A stretch of DNA of 64,000 bases from Candidatus Latescibacterota bacterium (GTDB lineage: Bacteria; Latescibacterota; UBA2968): NCBI GenBank assembly GCA_022823725.1, contig JAJEHL010000044.1, forward strand, positions 124,001 to 188,000, written 5' to 3'. The notes below the pieces were generated by a model. That model had not been told where the DNA came from. It saw only the letters and a list, made by a program, of their open reading frames with translations, and did not search any database. Position numbers and translations under genes: made by a program. This document shows, one piece after another, positions 18,814 to 27,322 of this stretch. Each line of letters begins with the position of its first letter. The stretch's first letter is position 1.

Positions 18814-19997
18814 TTCTTCGCCTATTGATATGCACAATCGCATTACTCTCTGCGAGCAATGCCATGGCCGACCCTTCCAAAATCGCCTTCTGGGACACAC
18901 AACGCAAAGGCGCCAATCAACAAAATGCACAACACAGTCCCGAATGGTACGTTGCAGCAGGAGAATTGGGATTGGATTATGTGCGCCTCTTACCCGATGC
19001 ATGGCCCGCCGAAGGCAGGGACTTCCTGATTGGCAATGCGGACAGCTTCAAAACAATCAACAAAACCGATCTATCCCTATTGATCAAAGCACTCGACGAA
19101 GCCGAACGCAACGGCATCAAAGTCGTACTCACAATGCTCAGCTTACCCGGCGCGCGCTGGAAACAACTGAACAATGACAAGGACGATGCGCGACTCTGGA
19201 AAGACAAAAAATATCATCTCCAGGCCTTTGAGTTCTGGCGTCAACTCGCCGCACGCCTGAAAACACACCCCGCCATCGTAGCCTACAATCCCCTCAACGA
19301 ACCACACCCGGATAGGGCATTCGGCTTTGATGCGCCGGACGAAAACTTCGCCCAGTGGTTCAAGCGCATCCAGAACACGCCAGCCGACCTCAACCAATTC
19401 AACCGGGAAATGGTCAAAGCAATCCGCTCCGTCGATAAGGACACCCCCATCATCCTCGACGGCTGGTTCTATGCATCTCCCAAGGCATTCGATTATAATC
19501 GCCCCGTTGACGATGACAAGGTCTTATACGCCTTCCACAACCCCGGTCCCTGGCAAATGGTAACCTATCGCGTCAATCAGGGCAGATACGCCTATCCAGA
19601 TCGCGTGCCCAAATCGTGGAACGGACCAACGGAATCCTGGACCATTGATCGCCTTGCACGGGAAATGCAGGCGGTACAAAAATTTTCCGAACGATACGAT
19701 ATACCACCACACCGAATCATCGCTTCAGAATTCTGGTACGACCGTCGCCTCAAAGGCGCGGCAGCATATCTGGCCGACCTCATCGAAATCTATAACCAGC
19801 GCGACTGGCACTGGGCTTTTTATGCCTTTCGCGGCAGCGGCACATGGACCGGACTCGATTATGAAATCGCGCCAGGACAAAAAATGGGTTGGCGTTACTG
19901 GCAGGCCATCGAACAGGGCAAAGATCCCGAATCTCTCAAACCGAGAGGACCAAACCCATTGTGGGAAATACTGCAGCGGCAGTTTGAAAAAAATTGA
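18810..19997 (+). CDS. Secreted GH5-like cellulase-family glycoside hydrolase
   Basis: 395 residues, starting at the ATG that overlaps the uvrA stop (ATGA), with GGAGG 4 bases upstream. A signal peptide runs to about residue 20 (LLICTIALLSASNAMA). The body is a TIM barrel of the cellulase GH5 clan: acid/base Glu in YNPLNEPH and nucleophile Glu in RIIASEFW, with ILDGWFY and YAFHNPGPW between them. It should hydrolyse a beta-glycan in the periplasm or outside the cell; the substrate is unknown. A sorting tail and carbohydrate-binding module are absent. Confidence 0.85.
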   Translation: MILRLLICTIALLSASNAMADPSKIAFWDTQRKGANQQNAQHSPEWYVAAGELGLDYVRLLPDAWPAEGRDFLIGNADSFKTINKTDLSLLIKALDEAERNGIKVVLTMLSLPGARWKQLNNDKDDARLWKDKKYHLQAFEFWRQLAARLKTHPAIVAYNPLNEPHPDRAFGFDAPDENFAQWFKRIQNTPADLNQFNREMVKAIRSVDKDTPIILDGWFYASPKAFDYNRPVDDDKVLYAFHNPGPWQMVTYRVNQGRYAYPDRVPKSWNGPTESWTIDRLAREMQAVQKFSERYDIPPHRIIASEFWYDRRLKGAAAYLADLIEIYNQRDWHWAFYAFRGSGTWTGLDYEIAPGQKMGWRYWQAIEQGKDPESLKPRGPNPLWEILQRQFEKN

Positions 19998-20064
19998 AAA
20001 AGAATTAAATTGGTAGAAGTACTACGTAACATCAGTTTTTAATTAACATTCTCAGGAGGATTTA

Positions 20065-20844
20065 ATGTCATTGTTTTCACTCGAAGGTCGCATCGCCATA
20101 GTCACTGGAGCGGGGCGTGGTATTGGACGCGGCATTGCAGAAGGCTTGGCTGCCCAAGGCGCGAAAATCGTATGTGCTGCGCGCACGCGGTCTCAATTAG
20201 ACGAAGTCGTAGCGGCAATTCGGGATGCGGGGGGCGACGCGCTCGCTTATGAAATGGACATGAAAGACCTGGACTCCGTGCGCGGTGGCGTCGATACAGC
20301 CCTTGAAGCGTATGGACAAATCGATATCCTCGTCAACAACGCGGGAATGAACATACGCGAGCCATTTGAAGACGTAACAGAAGAACACTACGACGAAATC
20401 ATGGCCGTCAACTTGAAGGGCCTCTACTTCTTAACACAGACCGCAGTCAAACACATGATCTCGCGCAAACAGGGCAAAATCATCCACATCGGCTCATTGA
20501 CAACGGACTGGTCCTTGTCGCAAATCTCGGTCTATACCGCCACCAAAGGCGCCGTTGGACAACTCGCCAAAGCTCAGGCATTAGAACTGGGCAAGCACAA
20601 CATCCAGGTCAACACAATCTGCCCGGGCTTTGTGGTCACGCCATTGACCGAACGGCTCTGGGAAAATGATACAATGCGCGAATGGGGCGAATCCCGTCTG
20701 CCCATAAAGCGATTGGCAACACCCGAAGACCTCGTCGGCACAGCCGTATTCCTCGCCGCGCCCGCATCGGATTACGTCACCGGACAATCCATTTACGTAG
20801 ATGGTGGCTTCATGGCTGGCGAAGCCTGGCCCTTGCCGGAGTAA
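20065..20844 (+). CDS. Short-chain dehydrogenase/reductase
   Basis: 259-residue classical SDR. Cofactor motif TGAGRGIG (14-21), structural NNAG (91-94), catalytic Ser144 and YTATK (Tyr157, Lys161). It ends with the usual FMAGEAW-type C-terminus after [19 protein letters not shown] precedes the ATG. It resembles gluconate 5-dehydrogenase and similar sugar-acid SDRs. It is followed 10 bp later by the aldose epimerase, so a sugar-oxidising role is likely. Confidence 0.92.
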   Translation: MSLFSLEGRIAIVTGAGRGIGRGIAEGLAAQGAKIVCAARTRSQLDEVVAAIRDAGGDALAYEMDMKDLDSVRGGVDTALEAYGQIDILVNNAGMNIREPFEDVTEEHYDEIMAVNLKGLYFLTQTAVKHMISRKQGKIIHIGSLTTDWSLSQISVYTATKGAVGQLAKAQALELGKHNIQVNTICPGFVVTPLTERLWENDTMREWGESRLPIKRLATPEDLVGTAVFLAAPASDYVTGQSIYVDGGFMAGEAWPLPE

Positions 20845-20854
20845 GGGGAAAACA

Positions 20855-21850
20855 ATGGCACAATATAGCGTACAACAAGAAGACTTTCATGGACACGCGC
20901 GCTACGTATTGCGCGATCTCGAATCCAATCGTGAAGCCAGTATTTTGCCCTCGGTGGGCAACAATTGCATCTCCTACAAAATCCCAAAAGATGACGGACT
21001 ATTGGAACTGCTCTATCCCCCACCTGACCCCGACACCTTGAAAGGCCGCGCAAGTGGATACGGCATCCCCATACTATACCCCTGGCCCAACCGCATAGAC
21101 AGCGGCAAATTTGCGTTTGACGGCGTGGAATACCAGCTCGAAACCCCTGCCCCGGGCGAACACGCCTCTCACGGCTACGTCCACGAACGCCCCTGGCGCG
21201 TAGTCGAATCCGGCACCTCAGAAGGCGCGTGGGTAACCAGCATTTTCACATCAACGGACTTCCCGGAAATCGGCGCACACTTTCCCTTTCCCTTTGAAGC
21301 GCGGGTAACATATCGGCTAAAGGACGGCGTACTATCCCTCGAATTTGAAGGCACCAACATGGGCGACAGCGACATGCCCGTCGGCCTGGGCATCCACCCG
21401 TATTTCCCCCTGCCGTTCACCGAAAATGGCAACCGGGATATATGCACCGTACGCATGCCCGCATCGACGTACTGGCCCCTGCGCGACGACCCGATACCCA
21501 CAGGAGAAATACTACCCGTTGAAAACACAATATTTGACGTGCGCGAAAACACCCTTTTAAAAGACCGGTATTACGACAACGTATGGTCCGGCGTATCTCT
21601 AACTGAAGGATGGAGCAGATGCGAGTACACCGACCCAACCGAAGGCGTCACCATCGCAATAGAAGCCAATGACGCATTCCGCGAACTCGTACTCTACGCC
21701 CCCGACACCCGCCCCATCGTATGCTTTGAACCCTACACCTGCGTCACCAACGCCTTCAATCTGCAAAATCAGGGCATCGACGCGGGCTTGATACGCCTTC
21801 AACCCGGCGAAAAGCTAACCGGAATAATGAAAATTATTGGTGAAGCATGA
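20855..21850 (+). CDS. Aldose 1-epimerase family protein
   Basis: 331 residues of the galactose-mutarotase beta-sandwich family, which interconverts anomers of free sugars. Blocks include PILYPWPNRID, HASHGYVHERPW (substrate and catalytic His region), GIHPYFPLPF and, near the end, FEPYTCVTNAF with the conserved catalytic-side Glu. I take the ATG at 20855 with GGGGA upstream; the longer in-frame start lies inside the SDR gene. It overlaps the HD gene by ATGA. It probably acts in the cytoplasm, as it has no signal peptide. Confidence 0.85.
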   Translation: MAQYSVQQEDFHGHARYVLRDLESNREASILPSVGNNCISYKIPKDDGLLELLYPPPDPDTLKGRASGYGIPILYPWPNRIDSGKFAFDGVEYQLETPAPGEHASHGYVHERPWRVVESGTSEGAWVTSIFTSTDFPEIGAHFPFPFEARVTYRLKDGVLSLEFEGTNMGDSDMPVGLGIHPYFPLPFTENGNRDICTVRMPASTYWPLRDDPIPTGEILPVENTIFDVRENTLLKDRYYDNVWSGVSLTEGWSRCEYTDPTEGVTIAIEANDAFRELVLYAPDTRPIVCFEPYTCVTNAFNLQNQGIDAGLIRLQPGEKLTGIMKIIGEA

Positions 21851-22440
21851 CCGACCGATTACAACAACAAATCGCATTTCTCCTCGAAATCGATAAACTC
21901 AAGCAAATTTTTCGACAAACCTATTTGCTCGACGAAACCCGCAAAGAAAACGACGCCGAACACTCGTGGCATTTTGCGATGTTCGCACTCATCCTCGCGG
22001 AATACGCACCCGAACCAGTGGATATCCTGAAAGTCATCAAAATGGCACTGGTACACGACCTCGTGGAAATCGACGCGGGCGACACCTTTCTCTACGACGA
22101 ATCGGGCAATGCCGACAAAGCCGAGCGCGAAGCAAAAGCCGCCGACCGCATCTTTGCGCTCTTGCCCCAAGAACAGGGCGCAGAAATGCGCGCATTGTGG
22201 GAAGAATTTGAAGCAAAAAAAACGCCCGAGGCAAAATTCGCGGGCGCGCTGGACCGCTTCCAGCCCTTTTTGCACAATTGCAATACTCAGGGACGCGCCT
22301 GGAAAGAGCACGGAATCACCGCCGACCGCGTCTTGCAAAGCAACAGCCACATCTCAATCGGCGCGCCAGTTCTATGGAAGCGCGTACAAGAATTGGTTGA
22401 TGAGATGGTTGCTAAGGGATATATTGAGCCTGAAAAATAG
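21847..22440 (+). CDS. HD-domain phosphohydrolase (YfbR/HDDC2-like)
   Basis: 197 residues. The metal ligands are visible as AEHSWHFA (about 38-45), HDLVEIDAGD (about 77-86) and a later Asp in ALDRFQPF. The HD...E...GD layout is that of 5'-deoxynucleotidases such as YfbR and human HDDC2. It starts within the stop of the epimerase gene (ATGA), so it is translationally coupled. The substrate is probably a nucleoside monophosphate, by family only. Confidence 0.85.
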   Translation: MTDRLQQQIAFLLEIDKLKQIFRQTYLLDETRKENDAEHSWHFAMFALILAEYAPEPVDILKVIKMALVHDLVEIDAGDTFLYDESGNADKAEREAKAADRIFALLPQEQGAEMRALWEEFEAKKTPEAKFAGALDRFQPFLHNCNTQGRAWKEHGITADRVLQSNSHISIGAPVLWKRVQELVDEMVAKGYIEPEK

Positions 22441-22472
22441 AGGACAAATGCCTGGGGGTAAGTACAAGTTAC

Positions 22473-22766
22473 GTGAGAATCATCAGTAAAAAAGCTCTGA
22501 TAGAATACTGGACCCGCGTCCCTGCGGCCAAATCAGAACTCGAAGCCTGGCATACAGAGGCGAAAGCGGCTGATTGGGCCTCACCCGTTGATGTCAAAGC
22601 CAAATACGGAAATGCCAGTATTCTAAAGGGAAGTAGGGTCGTGTTCAATATATGCGGCAACAGGTATCGTTTGGTGGTAAGGATTAATTACACATATCGA
22701 ACGATCTACATTCGTTTTTTGGGAACACATCGAGAATACGACAAGATCAATGCGGAGACAGTATGA
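22473..22766 (+). CDS. higB: HigB-type toxin
   Basis: 97-residue HigB-family mRNA interferase. Family blocks are ISKKALIEYWTRVP, DVKAKYGNASILKG, VVFNICGNRYRLVVRI and YIRFLGTHREYDKI. The start is GTG. Its last codons overlap the ATG of higA. HigB toxins cut mRNA at the ribosome and are held in check by HigA, which also represses the operon. Confidence 0.9.
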   Translation: MRIISKKALIEYWTRVPAAKSELEAWHTEAKAADWASPVDVKAKYGNASILKGSRVVFNICGNRYRLVVRINYTYRTIYIRFLGTHREYDKINAETV

Positions 22767-23164
22767 TGAACAAGCCAATAAAAACAGAAGCAGATTACAA
22801 AGCTGCTCTCGTGCGTGCAGACGAGATTTTTGATGCAAAACCGGGAACATCAGAAGGTGACGAGTTGGAATTACTCATTACTTTGATCGAGCATTACGAA
22901 GATATAGCCTTCCCAATTGACCTGCCCGATCCGGTTACAGCCATCAAGTTTCGCATGGCGCAACAGGGACTAAAGGAAAAAGACCTCGTCCCCTACATTG
23001 GAAATGAGAGCAAGGTCTCTGACGTACTATCGGGCAAGTGTCCTTTGAGTATGGATATGATCCAAAAACTCGTCAATGGTCTTGGCATTCCCCCTGAAGT
23101 GCTCTTGCAACAACCAAAAGCAAATGCATCTCGCAAGCCATCAGAGAAAATTTACCAAAAATGA
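22763..23164 (+). CDS. higA: HigA-type antitoxin
   Basis: 133 residues: an N-terminal acidic HigA region (GDELELLITLIEHYED, FPIDLPDPVTAIKFRM) and a C-terminal XRE-type helix-turn-helix (DLVPYIGNESKVSDVLSGK). It overlaps higB at its start and the DUF433 gene at its end, both by ATGA. As in other HigBA pairs it should neutralise HigB by binding and repress the promoter. Confidence 0.9.
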   Translation: MMNKPIKTEADYKAALVRADEIFDAKPGTSEGDELELLITLIEHYEDIAFPIDLPDPVTAIKFRMAQQGLKEKDLVPYIGNESKVSDVLSGKCPLSMDMIQKLVNGLGIPPEVLLQQPKANASRKPSEKIYQK

Positions 23165-23394
23165 ACTGGGATAAATGCACAGCTATCGAACGACATCCGG
23201 CTAAAATGAGCGGAGCCTGGGTATTTCGTGGAACGCGAGTCCCCGTATATGCCCTGTTCGAAAATCTTCGAGAGGGTGCTTCTGTCGAACAGTTTCTCGA
23301 TTGGTTCCACGGCGTCGAAGAATGGCAGGTGAAAGCTGTTCTGGACCACGAAGCAAAGGCCCTGAAGGCTCTCTATTTGACAACACCAATTTGA
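23161..23394 (+). CDS. DUF433 antitoxin-like protein
   Basis: 77-residue DUF433 protein: GAWVFRGTRVPVYALFENL, then a small helical region EGASVEQFLDWF. DUF433 proteins are usually antitoxins paired with a DUF5615 PIN-like toxin. No DUF5615 gene follows; the next gene is an acyl-CoA synthetase. It begins in the higA stop codon (ATGA), so it has become the third gene of the HigBA operon. Confidence 0.85.
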   Translation: MNWDKCTAIERHPAKMSGAWVFRGTRVPVYALFENLREGASVEQFLDWFHGVEEWQVKAVLDHEAKALKALYLTTPI

Positions 23395-23434
23395 TTATCG
23401 GGCTAAAAATTTTTGTCCAACGGGAGGACCGAAC

Positions 23435-25291
23435 ATGAGTCAGACACTCAAGGACCTATTGAATGACAGTTTTGAACGGCATGCGGATCGCACGGCGGTT
23501 CGCGTATTGCGTCAGCCAGAGGAACCCGGCGAAAGAAGATTGCAATATGTGCCATTGACATATCAGCAATTAAAGGCACAGCGAGACCGATTGGCATCGG
23601 GCCTGGCGCAACTGGGATTGGAAAAGGGACAGCGCATCGGGCTATTGACCGATGGCGGTCTGGAATCTGTCCTGGTCTTTCTATCCTGCGATATGCTCGG
23701 ATTATCGGCAGTGCCCATCTGCAACAAATTGCCCGATGATCTACTCGTACACAGCATCAACCATTCGGGCAGTGCCTATTTGTTCACAGATGAAAGAAGT
23801 TTGGAACAGGTCGAACGCGTACGCGAGCAACTGAACAACCCTCCCCAGATCGTCCTGACAGAAGGGCAGGGCGATAACGCACGCTCATTCTTTGAATTAA
23901 CCCAAAAAGGCGCAGAATCACCACCGCCAGACATAGCAATAGAACCCGATGACGAATCGAAAATCGTGTACACATCGGGATCATCCGGCTTGCCCAAAGG
24001 CGTGGTACAAACCCATCGCAATCTCGTCGGCAACATCCTGTCCGTATGGGATACAATCAGCAACCGCGACCCCCTCATCTTATTCAAATCCGCGCCCGAC
24101 TATCACACCATGGGCATATTGAACATTTATTACCCCCTATCAAAAGGCTGGACATTAGACCTTGCGCGGTCGCCGGATCGCGTACTCGTAGATATTCGAT
24201 ATTCCGAACCCCACGGCTTTTTAACTGTCCCCCTGATCTTAGACAAAGTATTTGGCAACGTGCGAAAAGAAATTGATGCCGGTGGTGCAAAAGGCGCATT
24301 GGTCGCCCGATCCGTACGCGCCAAACAGCGCGTCGCACGCGGTGAAGCATCGATCATTGACCGCCTCGTCAATGCCACACTGGGCAAAAAAGTCGTCGGA
24401 CAAATCAAAGAAAAACTCTCGCAGCGCGTGGGCACCCGCCTCGAATTGTTAATCGTCGGCTCCGCAAAAGCCGACCCCGAAGCCCTCGACTTTTTCCAGG
24501 ACGTACTGGACATCGTCTCCTTCGAAGGCTATGGCGTCACCGAATGCAGCCCCCTGATTGCGGCAAATGTGATGACCGGACAAAAAACAGGCACCGTCGG
24601 ACAACCACTACAAGAAGTAAAAATCATCGCCGAAACAGGCGAAGAAATCGCCCACGGCGATCCAAAAACAAAAACCTATAGCGGCAGTGGCGATGGCATT
24701 GGCGAATTGTGGGTACACGGCGACCACGTCATGACGGGATATCTCAACGACCCCGAACGCACCGCCGAAATACTCGTAACCGATGAAGCGGGCAAAGTGT
24801 GGTATCGCACAGGTGATTTATTCAGCATGGACGACGAGGGATTCTTGACCTTCCAGGGGCGCCTCGGACGACAATTTAAATTGAGCAACGGCGAATTTGT
24901 CAACCCCGAACGTCTCGAACGCATATTCGCACGCGCTTCGCTCATCGAACACGTCTTAATCTGCGGCGATCAAACCCGCACATTTCCCCTACCCGTTGTC
25001 ACCGTAAATGTAGAAGAAGCGCAATTACAAACAGATATACCCGATCTACCCACAGACGACGAAACCGCTCTGTGTAGCCATCCCGCAATAGCCGAGCGCA
25101 TCCGAGAACAATTGTTAAAAGAAGCCACGGCATCTGGCCTTCCCGCGCACGAGCGCCCGCAAAAAGTACTGATCTTGCCGGACCAGTTGAGCGAAGAAAC
25201 GGGAACCCTCACGCGGGGATTGAAAAAGGTCGTACCCGGAAAAATAGAAGAAATTTACGAAAAAGAAATCGCCACCGCTTATGATGGATAA
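23435..25291 (+). CDS. AMP-forming long-chain acyl-CoA synthetase-like enzyme
   Basis: 618 residues of the adenylate-forming superfamily. It activates a carboxylic acid with ATP and then forms a thioester. Motifs: P-loop VYTSGSSGLPKGVVQTHRN, adenine-binding YGVTECSPL, WYRTGDL and the hinge region GRLGRQFKLSNGEFVNPERLE with the usual Lys. The long insertion and overall length fit FadD15/FAA-type fatty acyl-CoA synthetases. GGGAGG precedes the ATG. It is 5 bp from the next dehydrogenase. Confidence 0.88.
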   Translation: MSQTLKDLLNDSFERHADRTAVRVLRQPEEPGERRLQYVPLTYQQLKAQRDRLASGLAQLGLEKGQRIGLLTDGGLESVLVFLSCDMLGLSAVPICNKLPDDLLVHSINHSGSAYLFTDERSLEQVERVREQLNNPPQIVLTEGQGDNARSFFELTQKGAESPPPDIAIEPDDESKIVYTSGSSGLPKGVVQTHRNLVGNILSVWDTISNRDPLILFKSAPDYHTMGILNIYYPLSKGWTLDLARSPDRVLVDIRYSEPHGFLTVPLILDKVFGNVRKEIDAGGAKGALVARSVRAKQRVARGEASIIDRLVNATLGKKVVGQIKEKLSQRVGTRLELLIVGSAKADPEALDFFQDVLDIVSFEGYGVTECSPLIAANVMTGQKTGTVGQPLQEVKIIAETGEEIAHGDPKTKTYSGSGDGIGELWVHGDHVMTGYLNDPERTAEILVTDEAGKVWYRTGDLFSMDDEGFLTFQGRLGRQFKLSNGEFVNPERLERIFARASLIEHVLICGDQTRTFPLPVVTVNVEEAQLQTDIPDLPTDDETALCSHPAIAERIREQLLKEATASGLPAHERPQKVLILPDQLSEETGTLTRGLKKVVPGKIEEIYEKEIATAYDG

Positions 25292-25296
25292 TTCCC

Positions 25297-26328
25297 ATGC
25301 CAATTTTCAACCCCGATAAACTGCGGCGCATTGGCCGCGAAGTCTTCGAACGCATAGGCGCAACGCCCGAAGAAGCCCAAATTGTGGCCGACCTGCTCGT
25401 ATCGTCCAATCTCGCAGGACACGACTCTCACGGCGTCGTCCGCATTCCGCAATACGTATCCGGCGTTCAGAGCGGCCAAATACAACTCGGAACAACCGTG
25501 GAAATCGAGCGAGAAACCGATGCGACAGCCGTCGTAAACGGACACTGGGGATTTGGGCATGTAACCGCAACAGAAGCCATGCACATCGCCATCCAAAAAG
25601 CCCGAAAAAGTGCTGTCGGCATCGTAACAGTACACCAGTGCAACCACATCGGACGATTGGGTGGTTATCCCGCACTCGCCGCGGCTGAAAACATGGCCGG
25701 ACTGATGAGCAACAACGGCCACGGCGCCGACCTCTCGATGGCACCGTGGGGAGGACTGGGACGCATCTTGCCCGCGAATTGCCTCGCCGTTGCATTCCCT
25801 TCGGACCGCGACTTTCCCATTGCACTGGACCTGACCGCCGCGACTGCGGCAGGTGGCAAAATGCGGGTCGCTCTGGCGCGAGGCGAGCGCGTACCCAAAA
25901 ATTGGCTCATCGACGCCGAAGGCAACCCCACGACAGATCCCGCCGACTACGTACATGGCAACGCCGCGCTAACGCCCTTTGGCGACCACAAAGGATATGG
26001 TCTATCATTCATCTTCGACATCTTATCCGGCGCCCTATCGCCCGCTGGCTGCACCCGCAAAAACTCACCTGTAACGGGCAATGCCCTATTCGTGCAGGCC
26101 ATCCGCATCGATGCCTTCCAGCCCATCTCCGATTTTAAAGCAGAAATCGGACAATTCATCGACTACGTAAAATCGGCAAAAACCGCACCGGGATTTGACG
26201 AAATACTCGTACCCGGCGAACGCTCCCATCGCACGGGTTGTGAACGCGAAGCATACGGGGTCCCCATAGAAGACACAACCTGGAAACAGATCTGCGAAAC
26301 CGCAAAAAAATTTGATGTGGAAGTTTAG
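25297..26328 (+). CDS. Ldh2-type malate/L-lactate/ureidoglycolate dehydrogenase
   Basis: 343 residues of the MDH/LDH2 oxidoreductase family, which has its own non-Rossmann NAD(P)-binding fold. Family blocks are GHDSHGVVRIPQYV, HQCNHIGRLGGYP (catalytic His), SNNGHGADLSMAPWGG and PFGDHKGYGLSF. It reduces or oxidises a 2-keto/2-hydroxy acid in the cytoplasm. The substrate cannot be chosen among malate, lactate, ureidoglycolate or a sugar acid. It is cotranscribed with the acyl-CoA synthetase. Confidence 0.9.
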   Translation: MPIFNPDKLRRIGREVFERIGATPEEAQIVADLLVSSNLAGHDSHGVVRIPQYVSGVQSGQIQLGTTVEIERETDATAVVNGHWGFGHVTATEAMHIAIQKARKSAVGIVTVHQCNHIGRLGGYPALAAAENMAGLMSNNGHGADLSMAPWGGLGRILPANCLAVAFPSDRDFPIALDLTAATAAGGKMRVALARGERVPKNWLIDAEGNPTTDPADYVHGNAALTPFGDHKGYGLSFIFDILSGALSPAGCTRKNSPVTGNALFVQAIRIDAFQPISDFKAEIGQFIDYVKSAKTAPGFDEILVPGERSHRTGCEREAYGVPIEDTTWKQICETAKKFDVEV

Positions 26329-26351
26329 CTATCAGCAATCAGCGGTCAGCT
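26328..26351. repeat. Short dispersed repeat with alternating GCTGA/TCAGC
   Basis: An imperfect repeat of ATCAGC units right after the dehydrogenase stop. Its reverse complement matches 16 of 18 bases at 29356-29373 and resembles 8634-8660. Such low-complexity intergenic repeats are common in large genomes. Confidence 0.5.
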
Positions 26352-26414
26352 CTGTTCAAATCTTCGATAACATAGTGTGACCGGATATAGATTAAGGGAA
26401 AGGACATTTGGCCT

Positions 26415-26888
26415 GTGGCTCAAACGGTTTATCTTGAAACATCTATTTTTAGCTTCTATTTCGAGAGACGCACGAGTCCCGCAGCAGTTGCGATGCAGGG
26501 TTGGACACGCCAATGGTGGAACAACCATCGGCACCGTTATCTGATAGCAACCAGTACGGCTGTTTTGGCTGAATTGGATACTGGAAATCTACCACATCGA
26601 AAGGAAGCTCTCAATTTGGCGATGACTTTGCCAGCCGTCGCGCCTGAAGATGAAATTGGTAAAATTGTAGATGTATATATTGAACATCATGTAATGCCTC
26701 GTGATCCGCTTGGAGATGCATTGCATTTGGCTTTGGCATCATTTCATAAATTTGATTATCTTTTGACCTGGAATTGTGAACACCTTGCCAATGCCAATAA
26801 GGCGGGACATATTCGCCGGATCAATACTCTGTTAGGGCTTTATGTGCCAATGTTAATAACCCCTCTGGAACTCATGGGAGATGAATAG
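26415..26888 (+). CDS. PIN-domain protein, VapC-like
   Basis: 157 residues with a PIN nuclease layout. First acidic position in VYLETSIFSFY (E8, as in the subfamily that uses Glu here), then a Glu in VLAELDTG, DPLGDALHLALAS (third acid), and LLTWNCEHLANA with the usual Asn. The start is GTG. It is followed 2 bp later by a 63-residue gene on the same strand, the order typical of toxin and antitoxin in this PIN subfamily. It is probably an RNase toxin. Confidence 0.78.
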   Translation: MAQTVYLETSIFSFYFERRTSPAAVAMQGWTRQWWNNHRHRYLIATSTAVLAELDTGNLPHRKEALNLAMTLPAVAPEDEIGKIVDVYIEHHVMPRDPLGDALHLALASFHKFDYLLTWNCEHLANANKAGHIRRINTLLGLYVPMLITPLELMGDE

Positions 26889-26890
26889 TC

Positions 26891-27082
26891 ATGGATACAT
26901 ATCACGAATTGATTGAAAGCATCCGAGAAAGCCGGAAGCTTATGTCCAAAGTGTGTGATCATAATTCGGATAAATACATCGCCTATTTAAAATCGTTCAA
27001 TACGAAGTATTCAGATCAAGTGCAATTATTCCAGGAATTGCAAGGCTCTAAGTTCGCAGGGCAGACAGCGTCCCTAAAGTAA
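26891..27082 (+). CDS. Small protein paired with the PIN gene (possible antitoxin)
   Basis: 63 residues, charged and helical, with no domain I can name. It begins ELIESIRESRKLMSK, like the helical N-terminus of many small antitoxins next to PIN genes. Position and size are the main evidence. The DNA beyond the stop (to 27198) stays open in another frame with protein-like content, so the 3' end may have been frameshifted. Confidence 0.45.
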   Translation: MDTYHELIESIRESRKLMSKVCDHNSDKYIAYLKSFNTKYSDQVQLFQELQGSKFAGQTASLK

Positions 27083-27268
27083 ACGATCTGGAGTTACCCC
27101 GCTTTGACTGCATAGAATTCGGCAACAGCATCCAAAACGGGTCAAGTCCAGAGGAATTGAATGATGAAGTGCTGACGCACTTGTACACCGCTCCATAAAT
27201 GCTTAAGCCCTTCGCCATGCGACCCATCGCTAACGCTGATGGGTTTTACGAGCTGCCTGATAATACAC
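27083..27268. other. Intergenic stretch with a possible frameshifted gene tail
   Basis: No convincing gene. One frame (27061-27198) reads VPKVNDLELPRFDCIEF and continues to a stop; it could be the displaced end of the preceding small gene or of a lost gene. Confidence 0.3.
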
Positions 27269-27313
27269 AAAACCCGCCCCCTATTTACGTCGTCAGGGAG
27301 CGGGTTTTTTTGT
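27269..27313. terminator. Bidirectional rho-independent terminator
   Basis: An AACCCGC-rich left arm (from 27271) pairs with GCGGGTT (27300-27306), followed by a T-run on the plus strand and an A/T flank on the minus. It lies between convergent genes. Confidence 0.8.
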
Positions 27314-27322
27314 TAAACCGCG

